A stretch of DNA of 64,000 nucleotides, taken from Liminaster sp017519885. GTDB taxonomy: Bacteria; Bacteroidota; Bacteroidia; Bacteroidales; UBA3663. This document shows, piece after piece, positions 54,362 through 63,215 of this stretch. A program made the translations under genes and the position numbers. The stretch spans positions 48,973-112,972 of the forward strand of contig JAFWRO010000054.1 of NCBI GenBank assembly GCA_017519885.1, read 5' to 3'. Position 1 is the first letter of the stretch, and the number at the start of each line of letters is the position of its first letter. Under the pieces are notes generated by a model. The model had not been told where the DNA came from. It saw only the letters and a program-made list of their open reading frames with translations, and ran no database searches.

Positions 54362-56704
54362 ATGAAACAGACAAACTACTATCTTTTTGATTTTCTCGAC
54401 TTCGATCCTGCCTTGCAACAGGATGAGTACCTTTGGAAATCCTATTGTCCCCGAAGCATAGAAGTGCGTGACGGCGCTGTATATATCACCGTTCCCTATC
54501 AGCGACAGGTGCGTCAGAATGATATGCTTGCCGATGTTTCTGTTCCTCAGTGCGAATTCACGTTGATCATCAAGGCATATACCCACAATATCATCCGAGT
54601 ATTCACGTCGTTCGATGGCTCTGAACCCGTCGATCAGGACGATATGATGTGTTGGCATAAGAAGATACGCCCCATCGAGCTCAGCGTGAACGAAGATGCG
54701 GGATTCTATTGGATGGTAGATGGCAATGGAGAGGTGCGCGCCACGCTCAATTGTGCCGAACCCGTCATCGAATTCTGGAGCGACCTGCAGCCTGCTCCTC
54801 AGCCTACCCTCGACTTGAAGCTCTATCCCGAAGGTGCCAAGAGCGAGGATATTGCCGAAGGGACTGCCAAGAGCGTCAATCTTTCGGCCTACGATCATTT
54901 CTCGCCTCCGCGTTATGATGCCCTTCCCTTGGCGTTTGTCGAGCGTTGTGGCAAGCCTGCAACGGCTACGATGAGTTTCGAATGTCATCCCGACGAATGC
55001 TTTGTCGGTACAGGCGAGCGTTTCGCCAAGATGGACCTATCGGGACATACCTTCCAGCTCAAGAACCAGGATGGACAGGGCGTCAATAATCGTCGATGCT
55101 ACAAGAATATCCCGTTCTATCTCTCCAGCCGCAAGTATGGCGTGTTCTATCATACGTCGTCCTATTGCAAACTGTCTTTTGCCGATCATTCGACGCGAAG
55201 TGTGCAGTTCCTCAGCGAAGAGCCCGTCATCGACGCCTTCATCATCGGCGGCAATACGCCCGAACAGATTCTGCACGGATATCGCTGCCTGACGGGATTC
55301 CCTCCGATGCTTCCGCTTTGGAGTTTCGGCATTTGGATGAGCCGAATGACCTATTTCTCGGCCGATGAAGTGAATGCCATCTGCAATCGTCTGCGTGCCG
55401 AACATTATCCCTGCGATGTCATTCATCTGGATACCGGCTGGTTCAAGACCGATTGGCTGTGTGAATGGAAGTTCAACGAGGAACGTTTCCCCGATCCCTT
55501 GAAGTTCATTCACGACCTCAAGGACAAGGGCTATCGCGTGAGCCTTTGGCAATTGCCTTATATTGCCGAAGATGCCGAGCAAATCACCGAGGCCCGCGCC
55601 AATCACTACATCGCCGAACCTCAGAAGAAGGAACTTCAACAGGCAGAGGAAGGGCGTTCGAATTTCTCGTCGCTCGACTATGCCGGTACCATCGATTTCA
55701 CTTCGCCCGCGGCCACGGCTTGGTACAAGGGCCTTTTGAAGCGCCTGCTCGAAATGGGTGTCACCTGCATCAAGACCGACTTCGGCGAAAACATCCATAT
55801 GGATGCAAAATATTTCGGTATGCCCGCCGAGAAGTTGAACAACCTCTATGCGCTGCTTTATCAGAAGGCGGCTTTCGAGATTACGAAGGAGGTTTGCGGC
55901 AATCCATCGCATTACGCCAAGGCATTCGATACCACCGAAAATGCCGGCATCGTCTGGGCACGTAGTGCCTGGGCAGGTTGTCAGCGTTATCCTTTGCATT
56001 GGGGTGGCGATTCGGCACATTCCTGGGATGGCTTGGCAGGCAGTCTCAAGGGAGGCCTGCACTTCGGCCTTTCGGGATTCTCGTTCTGGAGCCACGATGT
56101 GCCGGGCTTCCACAGCTTGCCCAACTTTATGAACTCTCCTCTGCACGACGACATTTACGTGCGCTGGACGCAGTTCGGCGTCTTCTCGAGCCACATCCGC
56201 TATCACGGCAGCCACCAGCGTGAGCCCTGGTGCTATCCTGCCATTGCGCCCATTGTGAAGCGTTGGTGGAAGTTGCGCTATCACCTCTTACCCTATATCT
56301 ACGACGAGGCAAGGAAATCGACCGTGAGCGGCAATCCGATGGTGCGTGCCCTGCTCTTCCAGCATCCCGACGATCCGACCGTTTGGCATATCGACGATGA
56401 GTATTACTTTGGTTCGAAGTTCCTGTGCTGTCCTGTGATGAACAGCCGCAATCGTCGCAACATCTATCTGCCGGCAGGCGAGTGGGTTAATTTCTTCACT
56501 GGAACGCGCTACGACATGGCCGAAGGCGGTTGGCTCCTCGATCAGGAAGTGCCGCTCGACGAGATGCCTGTCTTCGTTCGTCCCGGCACCGAGATACCCA
56601 TCTATTTCGACGAAGTGGATTGCACCGACCAGATGAATCTCGACAAGGCCGAAATGCTTGTCATCGATGACGATTTTAATCCGAAAAACTGGAACATATT
56701 ATGA
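54362..56704 (+). CDS. GH31 family glycosidase, alpha-xylosidase (YicI)-like
   Basis: 780 residues from the ATG at 54362 (a TTG 12 bp upstream is less likely). No signal peptide, so probably cytoplasmic. The N-terminal beta-sandwich includes ECHPDECFVGTGERFAKMD, and the catalytic barrel begins LPLWSFGIWMSR. Nucleophile Asp about 473 lies in CIKTDFGE, the YicI-type form of the GH31 motif; the probable acid Asp about 550 is in HWGGDSAHSWDG. SGFSFWSHDVPGF follows. YicI removes alpha-xylose from short oligosaccharides; alpha-glucosidase action cannot be excluded. The stop overlaps the methyltransferase start (ATGA at 56701-56704). Confidence 0.92.
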   Translation: MKQTNYYLFDFLDFDPALQQDEYLWKSYCPRSIEVRDGAVYITVPYQRQVRQNDMLADVSVPQCEFTLIIKAYTHNIIRVFTSFDGSEPVDQDDMMCWHKKIRPIELSVNEDAGFYWMVDGNGEVRATLNCAEPVIEFWSDLQPAPQPTLDLKLYPEGAKSEDIAEGTAKSVNLSAYDHFSPPRYDALPLAFVERCGKPATATMSFECHPDECFVGTGERFAKMDLSGHTFQLKNQDGQGVNNRRCYKNIPFYLSSRKYGVFYHTSSYCKLSFADHSTRSVQFLSEEPVIDAFIIGGNTPEQILHGYRCLTGFPPMLPLWSFGIWMSRMTYFSADEVNAICNRLRAEHYPCDVIHLDTGWFKTDWLCEWKFNEERFPDPLKFIHDLKDKGYRVSLWQLPYIAEDAEQITEARANHYIAEPQKKELQQAEEGRSNFSSLDYAGTIDFTSPAATAWYKGLLKRLLEMGVTCIKTDFGENIHMDAKYFGMPAEKLNNLYALLYQKAAFEITKEVCGNPSHYAKAFDTTENAGIVWARSAWAGCQRYPLHWGGDSAHSWDGLAGSLKGGLHFGLSGFSFWSHDVPGFHSLPNFMNSPLHDDIYVRWTQFGVFSSHIRYHGSHQREPWCYPAIAPIVKRWWKLRYHLLPYIYDEARKSTVSGNPMVRALLFQHPDDPTVWHIDDEYYFGSKFLCCPVMNSRNRRNIYLPAGEWVNFFTGTRYDMAEGGWLLDQEVPLDEMPVFVRPGTEIPIYFDEVDCTDQMNLDKAEMLVIDDDFNPKNWNIL

Positions 56705-59700
56705 CTTGGAAATCCAATTTGGCTGAGACCAAGAGACATTACGTCAATTGGTGGAATCATCGGGGCATTGTGCTCAATATGTGGGAACACTTCCAGCAGG
56801 GGGTTGCTCCGCACGGGCCGTATGCTGGCGAGAAGCCGATCGTGTTGACGCAGGAGGCCGCCAACAATTACGGTACGGGTAGTTTCAATCTGCCTGGAGC
56901 GCCGCAGACAAAGGACCTGAATCAGCGATGGTTCGATCCCCAATGGCGTGCCGAATTCCTCGATTGGTATGTCGGTCATTCCTGCCTCAAGGCCGATATG
57001 CTTCCTGTTGCCAACACGCAGTTGGGACCGGGTTCGATGGCCGCTATTCTGGGCAGTGTGTTCGAAGGGGGAGAGGATACGATTTGGATTCATCCCGACC
57101 CGCATTATTCCGACGATTTCCGCTTTGATCCCAACCATCCGAATTTCAAGTTGCATAAGGATCTGCTCAAGGCTTGCGTCGAACGGTCAAAGGGCAATTA
57201 CTACGTCGGTATGCCCGACCTGATGGAAGGCCTTGACGTGCTGGCTGCGATGAAAGGCACCGACAAGGTGCTGATGGATACCCTGACGCAACCCGATCTG
57301 CTGGAGGAGCAGATGCAGCGCATCAACGATGCCTATTTCAAGGTGTTCGACGCGCTCTACGACATCATCCGTTTCGACGGCCGCGATTGCGGCGGTCCCC
57401 TCGATCCAGATTATCGGGGCGCCAATTTCGGAACCGATGGCGAGATGGCATTCTGCTATTTCTCGTTGTGGGCACCAGGCAAGCTCACCAAGCTGCAGAG
57501 CGACATCTCGACGATGCTTTCGGTCGAGGATTACCGGCGTTTCGTGCAGCCGTTCATTCGCCAGCAGGCACAGAGGATTCCCTACACGCTCTATCATCTC
57601 GATGGCGTTGGCGCGATGCGTCATCTTCCTGCACTCCTTGAGGTTGAGGAACTTAAGGCCATTCAATGGACACCAGGTGTCGGCCAACCGCAGGGTGGCG
57701 ACCCCAAGTGGTACGACCTATACAAGCAGATTCTTGCGGGCGGCAAGTCCATTATGGCTTGTTGGGTTACGGTCGATGAACTTCGTCCTTTGCTCGACAA
57801 TATCGGCGGCGATGGCGTGCATCTCGAAATGGATTTCCACAACGAGGCCGAGGTGGAGCAGGCGCTCCGCATCATCGAGGAGTATCAGACGTCGGAGGTC
57901 GAAAAGAAGGTGGATGAATGTATTCGTTTGGGCGATATGCCCGAAGAAAAGGCTTCGAAAACGGGTAAGCGCAAAGTCGTTGAAGGCGAATCGCTTACCG
58001 TCGAGGCTCCTTCCTTCTCCGAAGCTATTGGCGATTCCGAACGCATCTTCCTGCTCGATGGCGGTATGGGAACCATGATTCAGCAGTACGAGCTGGCTGA
58101 GGCGGATTTCGGTGGTCATCCCGGTTGCAACGATTACCTTTGTCTGAGCAAGCCCGAGGTGATTCAGGACATCCATCGCAGGTATCTGATGGCAGGTTCC
58201 GACATCATCGAGACAAATACCTTCAGCGCCCAGCGTATCTCCCTGAAGGATTGGGGCCTTGAGCAGGAGGTAAGGAATGTGAACCTTGCTGCAGCCCGTG
58301 TCGCCCGTCAGATGGCCGATGCCTTCACGCTGACCAATCCTTCGAAACCTCGCTTCGTCCTGGGTTCAGTAGGTCCTACCAACAAGACCTGCAGTTTCAG
58401 CAGCGGTGACGAGCCGGCGCTCGACTACAATGCGCTGAAAGCCGCCTATCAGGAACAGATTGAAGCCCTTGCCGAGGGCGGTGTCGATGGCATCTTGATC
58501 GAGACCATCTTCGACACCTTGAATGCGCAAGCCGCTGTCGAGGCTGCCCAGGCCGTGAAACTTCCTGTGATGCTCAGTTTCGCACAGGTCAACGACCAGG
58601 GCTTAAATATGAATGGGCAGGATGTCTTCGCCTTCATCGACGATATCTGCCGAAAGTACGACATCTTCTCTGTGGGCTTGAACTGCTCGTCGGGTGCTGC
58701 CCAGATGGCTCCAATTATCGAGGACCTTGCAGCGCGTGTCCAGTGTCGTGCGAGCGCTTATCCCAACGCCGGCATCCCGAATGCGAAGGGCAAATACGAG
58801 CAAAGCGGGGACGAGTTTGCACGTCAATGCTGGAGTATGATCGATAGCCACAGCGTCGATATCATCGGCGGATGCTGCGGCACTACCGACCAGCATATCT
58901 CCGCCCTCCGCCCTCTGCTCGAACCTGCCCCCGGATGCTTCGTCAGCCCCAAGGGCGTAACTGCTGCCCGCCCTCGCTACAAGCAGCTCTATCGGGCGCC
59001 GATAGGGGGGAAGGGTCGGAGTGATCGGAATACTCAGAATGCTCAGAATAATCAGAGTACTCCGAATACTCCGAGTTCTCCGATCACTCCGAAAAACCCT
59101 CCTCTCGACCCCAAGGAGCGCCTCCTGCAAGCCATCGTTGCCGGAAAGCAGGACGACGCCCTCGAAGCCACCAAGGCAGCTCTTGACGAAGGTGCCGATG
59201 CCACCAGCCTGATCAACAACCAGATGATCTGCGCGATGGGAATGGTGGGCAAGAACTTCGAGGAGGGAAAGGCTTTCGTGCCTCAGTTGCTGATGGCAGG
59301 TCGCGCTATGAAGGCAGCCTTGGGCTATATAAAGCAGCACGAGGCCGCACAGGGCAAGTCGGCATCCATCCAGTCGATCGGAAAGATTGTCATCGGAACC
59401 GTGAAGGGAGACCTCCACGACATCGGCAAGAACCTCGTCGCCTCGATGCTCGAAGGCTCGGGCTTTGAGGTCGTGAACATCGGCATCGATATCGACGCAG
59501 ATACTTTTGTCAAGGCGGTTGTCGATAATCACGCCGACATACTTTGCCTCTCGGCGCTTCTCACCACCACGATGACCTATATGAAGGATGTGCTCGATGC
59601 ACTCCAGAAAGCCGGTATTCGCGACAAGGTGAAGGTCATGGTGGGCGGTGCTCCCGTCAGCCAGCAATTCGCCGACGAGATAGGCGCCGATGGTTATTCG

Positions 59701-59754
59701 TCGAACGCCAACGAAGCCGTGACTGTTGCAAAGAAATTGTTGAACATTAACTAA
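56701..59754 (+). CDS. UroD-type methyltransferase / homocysteine methyltransferase / B12-binding fusion
   Basis: 1017 residues, three modules. About 1-410: UroD/MtaA-like methyltransferase (NMWEHFQQG, LYHLDGVGAMRHL, LKAIQWTPGVGQPQGG), the superfamily that moves methyl groups between substrate or coenzyme and corrinoid. About 445-745: a MetH-type homocysteine methyltransferase barrel (FLLDGGMGTMIQQYE, GSDIIETNTFSAQRI, VGLNCSSGA, GGCCGTTDQHI, the zinc cysteines). About 800-1017: cobalamin cap and binding domains, with the axial-His motif GDLHDIGKNL (His about 905). The MetH pterin-binding and AdoMet-reactivation domains are absent. A Thr/Pro/Asn/Gln linker at about 777-797 is made of 9-bp DNA repeats. 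Proposed activity: methyl donor plus homocysteine to methionine. Coupled to GH31 by ATGA. Confidence 0.88.
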   Translation: MTWKSNLAETKRHYVNWWNHRGIVLNMWEHFQQGVAPHGPYAGEKPIVLTQEAANNYGTGSFNLPGAPQTKDLNQRWFDPQWRAEFLDWYVGHSCLKADMLPVANTQLGPGSMAAILGSVFEGGEDTIWIHPDPHYSDDFRFDPNHPNFKLHKDLLKACVERSKGNYYVGMPDLMEGLDVLAAMKGTDKVLMDTLTQPDLLEEQMQRINDAYFKVFDALYDIIRFDGRDCGGPLDPDYRGANFGTDGEMAFCYFSLWAPGKLTKLQSDISTMLSVEDYRRFVQPFIRQQAQRIPYTLYHLDGVGAMRHLPALLEVEELKAIQWTPGVGQPQGGDPKWYDLYKQILAGGKSIMACWVTVDELRPLLDNIGGDGVHLEMDFHNEAEVEQALRIIEEYQTSEVEKKVDECIRLGDMPEEKASKTGKRKVVEGESLTVEAPSFSEAIGDSERIFLLDGGMGTMIQQYELAEADFGGHPGCNDYLCLSKPEVIQDIHRRYLMAGSDIIETNTFSAQRISLKDWGLEQEVRNVNLAAARVARQMADAFTLTNPSKPRFVLGSVGPTNKTCSFSSGDEPALDYNALKAAYQEQIEALAEGGVDGILIETIFDTLNAQAAVEAAQAVKLPVMLSFAQVNDQGLNMNGQDVFAFIDDICRKYDIFSVGLNCSSGAAQMAPIIEDLAARVQCRASAYPNAGIPNAKGKYEQSGDEFARQCWSMIDSHSVDIIGGCCGTTDQHISALRPLLEPAPGCFVSPKGVTAARPRYKQLYRAPIGGKGRSDRNTQNAQNNQSTPNTPSSPITPKNPPLDPKERLLQAIVAGKQDDALEATKAALDEGADATSLINNQMICAMGMVGKNFEEGKAFVPQLLMAGRAMKAALGYIKQHEAAQGKSASIQSIGKIVIGTVKGDLHDIGKNLVASMLEGSGFEVVNIGIDIDADTFVKAVVDNHADILCLSALLTTTMTYMKDVLDALQKAGIRDKVKVMVGGAPVSQQFADEIGADGYSSNANEAVTVAKKLLNIN
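59017..59092. repeat. In-frame 9-bp repeats and inverted repeat inside the methyltransferase gene
   Basis: Seven 9-bp units NNNNTC(A/C)GA (59030-59092) encode the three-residue-periodic linker TQN-AQN-NQS-TPN-TPS-SPI-TPK. The block is framed by a perfect inverted repeat CGGAGTGATCGGA (59017-59029) and TCCGATCACTCCG (59079-59091). Same repeat family as 29942-30022. Confidence 0.88.
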
Positions 59755-59772
59755 TAAAGGGATAATCTGACC

Positions 59773-61392
59773 ATGAGCGATCAACTTCACTTTCTCGATT
59801 GGACTATTCTGGTAGTCTATTTTGTACTTCTCATCGTCATCGGACTTTGGGCATCGCGCAAGCAGCAGAAGGCCGAAGGCAAGGACGGCAATTCGTTCCT
59901 TGCCAGCAAGTCACTCTCGTGGCACACCATCGGCCTCTCGATGTGGGGCACAAACGTCGGTCCTTCGATGCTGATTGCCTCCTGTTCGTCGGGATTTGCT
60001 GCCGGTGTCGTTTCGGGCAACTATGCGTGGTATGCGTTCATCTTCATCGCCCTGCTTGCCTTTGTGTTCGCTCCGCGTTATCTGGGCGAAAACATCTCCA
60101 CCTTGCCTGAGTTTATGGGGCGTCGTTTCGGCCAGGGCACACGCTCGGTGCTTGCCTGGTACACCATCGTGACCATCCTCATCTCCTGGCTCGCGCTGAC
60201 CTTGTTTGCGGGCGGTGTGCTCATACGTCAGATCTTCAATATCCCGATGTTCGCTTCAGCACTCATCCTCCTGGCCATCAGTGCCTTCTTCACGATTCTC
60301 GGAGGTTTGCGAGCCGTGGCTTATACCAATGTCTATCAGATGACCTTGCTCATCATTGTGAGCACCATTCTCACGATTGCCGGCATCTGGAAGCTGGGTA
60401 GCGGTTCGTTCTTCGAAGGCATTGGCGTGCTGATGGACCCCGAAGTGGTGCCAAGTGGCTATTGGAATCTGTTCCAGCCGCTTTCCGACCCCGATTATCC
60501 TTGGCTTCCCATCCTGTTGGGTTATCCCGTGATGGGCATCTGGTTTTGGTGTACCGACCAGTCGATGGTGCAGCCTGTGCTTGCCGCAAAGAACCTGCAC
60601 GAAGGACAGAAGGGCGCTAACTTCTGCGGATGGCTCAAGATTCTCGACGTGGCCATCTACATCATCCCCGGCATCATCTGTTATGCGCTTTGCAAGACGG
60701 GCATCTTCACGACCACTCCCAATGCCGACGATTCCTACCTCTTCATGGTGACCAATATCTTCCCCATCGGTATGGTGGGCCTTGTAATGGCTGTGCTTAC
60801 AGCGGCCTTGGTTTCGACCATCGGCTCTTCGCTCAATGCCCTTTCAACGGTGTTCACGATGGACATCTACGTGAAGAACATCAACCCCGGCGCCACGAGC
60901 AAGGACATTCGCCTAATGGGTCGGATGGTCACTATCATCGGTTCGCTCATCAGCATCCTGATTTGCGTGGCCGTGGATCTCATCAAGGACATCCCGCTCT
61001 TCAACATCTTCCAATCCGTCCTCAGTTTCATCGCTCCTCCGATGGCTGCCGTCTTTGTGATGGGCGTGTTCTGGAAACGTTGTTCGGCATCTGCGGCACA
61101 GATGACGCTGACCTTTGGCACGGCGCTCTGTCTGCTGGTCGGCATCTTGTACTACGTGATGCCCGAAGGTCTGGCATTTGGCATCAGGTGGCCGCATTTT
61201 ATGCTCCTTTCGTTCTATCTGTTCGTAATCCTGATTATCAGTATGGTGGTAGTAAGCCTTTTGGACAAAAATTCCCGCGAGGATGTTGTGCTTCAAAAGG
61301 TTAACCAACCAATGAAACCTTCCGTCCTCATTGCCTGGTGCCTGCTGTTTGTCGTGATGATCTCGCTCTACGTAATCTTCAATGGCCACTGA
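59773..61392 (+). CDS. Sodium:solute symporter (SSS/SGLT family)
   Basis: 539 residues with 13-14 predicted helices. ILVVYFVLLIVIGLWASRKQ opens the family fold. SLSWHTIGLSMWGTNVGPS is the sodium/substrate region of TM1; GGLRAVAYTNVYQMTLLII is the classic SSS segment; MAVLTAALVSTIGSSLNALSTV is the TM8 sodium site. It is closest in look to the SGLT sugar branch. The gap after the methyltransferase gene is 18 bp, so it is in the same operon. It probably imports the sugar or glycoside used by the GH31 and methyltransferase enzymes; the substrate is unproven. Confidence 0.93.
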   Translation: MSDQLHFLDWTILVVYFVLLIVIGLWASRKQQKAEGKDGNSFLASKSLSWHTIGLSMWGTNVGPSMLIASCSSGFAAGVVSGNYAWYAFIFIALLAFVFAPRYLGENISTLPEFMGRRFGQGTRSVLAWYTIVTILISWLALTLFAGGVLIRQIFNIPMFASALILLAISAFFTILGGLRAVAYTNVYQMTLLIIVSTILTIAGIWKLGSGSFFEGIGVLMDPEVVPSGYWNLFQPLSDPDYPWLPILLGYPVMGIWFWCTDQSMVQPVLAAKNLHEGQKGANFCGWLKILDVAIYIIPGIICYALCKTGIFTTTPNADDSYLFMVTNIFPIGMVGLVMAVLTAALVSTIGSSLNALSTVFTMDIYVKNINPGATSKDIRLMGRMVTIIGSLISILICVAVDLIKDIPLFNIFQSVLSFIAPPMAAVFVMGVFWKRCSASAAQMTLTFGTALCLLVGILYYVMPEGLAFGIRWPHFMLLSFYLFVILIISMVVVSLLDKNSREDVVLQKVNQPMKPSVLIAWCLLFVVMISLYVIFNGH

Positions 61393-61410
61393 AAACCGTT
61401 TGTTCAAATA

Positions 61411-61446
61411 TAATTCGTGTAAATTCACGATAATTCGTGTTAAGTA
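61411..61446. repeat. Short direct and inverted repeats, ATAATTCGTGT type
   Basis: ATAATTCGTGT occurs twice, and CGTG-TAAATT-CACG lies between, in the 64-bp gap before the regulator gene. It may be an operator, a weak hairpin or one of the simple intergenic repeats common in such genomes. Confidence 0.6.
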
Positions 61447-61456
61447 AAAAACACTT

Positions 61457-63190
61457 ATGACGCTCAGGTCCTTAGCCTTCTTTCTTATTCCCATTCTCCT
61501 GTTTGGAGCGTGCCATTCGTCGCATCCTTCTGTTCCTGAGGACGATGATGACCAGCTTTACGACGAACCCTATGCGATGGCCAATTTCCTGAAGGAACCG
61601 CGTAAGGCAATGGCGCTGATCGACTCTGCCTTCGAGGCCCAGAATATCTCCGACGAACGTCGTCAGTACCTGAAGGCCATCGTGATGTACAATGGCTTGT
61701 GGCATCCCGACAGCAGCCTTCTGATGTGCCGTCGTCTGGTCGAAAGCGACGAGTGGGAGGAGGTGACCGATACGAAACTGATTGTCGAGGTCTATGGCTT
61801 GATGTCCACTGTGGCAGGTACCTTGAATCGCCATGCCGATGTGATCCATTATGCCCAGTTGGCCTACGACATCGTGCATGGGAATCCGGAATTCCGAATC
61901 GAGGAAAATGACTTCCTGAGCCGTGTGGGCCGCACCCAGGCCTTCCTTGGGCAAAGGGAAGAGGGCTTGGAGAATATCAAGCAGGCCTTTGATAATGTGA
62001 AAAGTACGAAGTCCTGGCCCGCGCTGATGACTTCGTTGAATATCGGACGTAAGTTGGCAAATACCCAACGCGAGATGAAGCATTACAATGGTGCGCTTCA
62101 GACGATTCGTTTTCTAATCAATAGACTGGAGTATTTTTATGCGCATACCGAGGAATTCGCCGACCTTCAGCCAAGTATGCGGCAGAACCGTAGGGCCGTT
62201 GATGATTATGTCAACTATATGCGTGTGCGTTGTTATGGTGGTATGGTCAGAACCTTTGCTGGCATTGGTGCCCGCGATTCAGCCCTCTACTGGATGAATT
62301 TGATGGACAAATTCAAGGAGTCGGATGATCCGCTCTTCGTCATCGATCTGATACCTTCGATGGTGAAGTTGCGTTTCGACGACCGCGTGATGGAGGATTT
62401 CAGCGATGTGATTCAGGCCATTGGTTCCGACACCTTGGACCTGGAGTATGTCCGTCTGCTGGAAGCGATGTCCGATTTTGAACGCAACCGCAACAACTGG
62501 AAGGCTTCCAACGATTATCTGCGTCGTGCATCCGATGTCCGCGACAGTATCGAGCAGGAGAGTTTTCGCAGCCAGCTGACCGACCAGCTTACCATCTATC
62601 AGTTGCACGACGAACGCACGAACCGCATCGAAGCCGAAGGTAAGATCCGACGTCTGTTCTTTGTAGCTGCCTCATTGAGCCTGTTCCTGTTGCTGTTGGC
62701 GATGATAGGAGTGGTACTGCGCATCGTTCGCACCCTCCGGGTTTTGAGGCGCGTTCACGATGATACAAGAATCGAGTTGGATGAAGCGAAGCAGAAGATC
62801 GAGATACTTTCGAAAGGCTATGTTCCCGAGACGCCCGAGCAGCTTTATGAGCGCATTATGGAGGTAATGGAGACCAAGCGTCCCTACACCGATCAGGACT
62901 TCGACATCCCTCAGCTGGCGTCGATGGTTCGCTCCAATCGAACCTATGTCTCGAAGGTCATCAACCGTCAGTCGGGTATGAATTTCCGTACGTGGTTGGC
63001 AAAATATCGCATCAACCTTGTGCAACAGTACCTAAAAGAAAACCCCGAAGCAAGCCTGGACGAGCTTTGCGTCATCGCTGGCTATGCTTCGAAGTCATCG
63101 TTGTTCCGTCATTTCAAGTCCATCACCGGCTACACTCCCGTCAACTGGTTGATTAGTCAGGAGGAGGAAGAGGAATCTAAGGGTCTTTAA
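61457..63190 (+). CDS. Membrane-anchored TPR sensor with AraC-type DNA-binding domain
   Basis: 577 residues. The N-terminus is a lipoprotein-like signal (IPILLFGACHSS, Cys about 18). TPR-like helices fill about residues 40-390, probably periplasmic. One membrane helix lies at about 398-425 (LFFVAASLSLFLLLLAMIGVV), then a short coiled coil. A C-terminal AraC/XylS domain has two HTH motifs (about 480-570; FDIPQLASMVRSNRTYVSKV and LDELCVIAGYASKSSLFRHF). Bacteroidetes use such one-chain sensors for carbohydrate operons. It is the last gene of the locus and is probably its own regulator. Confidence 0.87.
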   Translation: MTLRSLAFFLIPILLFGACHSSHPSVPEDDDDQLYDEPYAMANFLKEPRKAMALIDSAFEAQNISDERRQYLKAIVMYNGLWHPDSSLLMCRRLVESDEWEEVTDTKLIVEVYGLMSTVAGTLNRHADVIHYAQLAYDIVHGNPEFRIEENDFLSRVGRTQAFLGQREEGLENIKQAFDNVKSTKSWPALMTSLNIGRKLANTQREMKHYNGALQTIRFLINRLEYFYAHTEEFADLQPSMRQNRRAVDDYVNYMRVRCYGGMVRTFAGIGARDSALYWMNLMDKFKESDDPLFVIDLIPSMVKLRFDDRVMEDFSDVIQAIGSDTLDLEYVRLLEAMSDFERNRNNWKASNDYLRRASDVRDSIEQESFRSQLTDQLTIYQLHDERTNRIEAEGKIRRLFFVAASLSLFLLLLAMIGVVLRIVRTLRVLRRVHDDTRIELDEAKQKIEILSKGYVPETPEQLYERIMEVMETKRPYTDQDFDIPQLASMVRSNRTYVSKVINRQSGMNFRTWLAKYRINLVQQYLKENPEASLDELCVIAGYASKSSLFRHFKSITGYTPVNWLISQEEEEESKGL

Positions 63191-63215
63191 GGGATTCTAA
63201 GGGATCTTAGGGATT
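63178..63215. repeat. Short repeats, AAGGGATTCT type
   Basis: About three imperfect 10-bp units (aagggattct, aagggatctt, agggattg) over the end of the regulator gene and the convergent gap. Resembles the 10-bp block at 27661. Confidence 0.6.

Noticed and set aside
53362..56284. Large minus-strand frames over the beta-helix and GH31 genes
   Set aside because: Antisense shadows of two clearly conserved enzymes.
56701..59754. Ordinary cobalamin-dependent methionine synthase (MetH)
   Set aside because: The methyl-folate-binding and AdoMet-activation domains are missing, and a UroD-type domain stands at the N-terminus.
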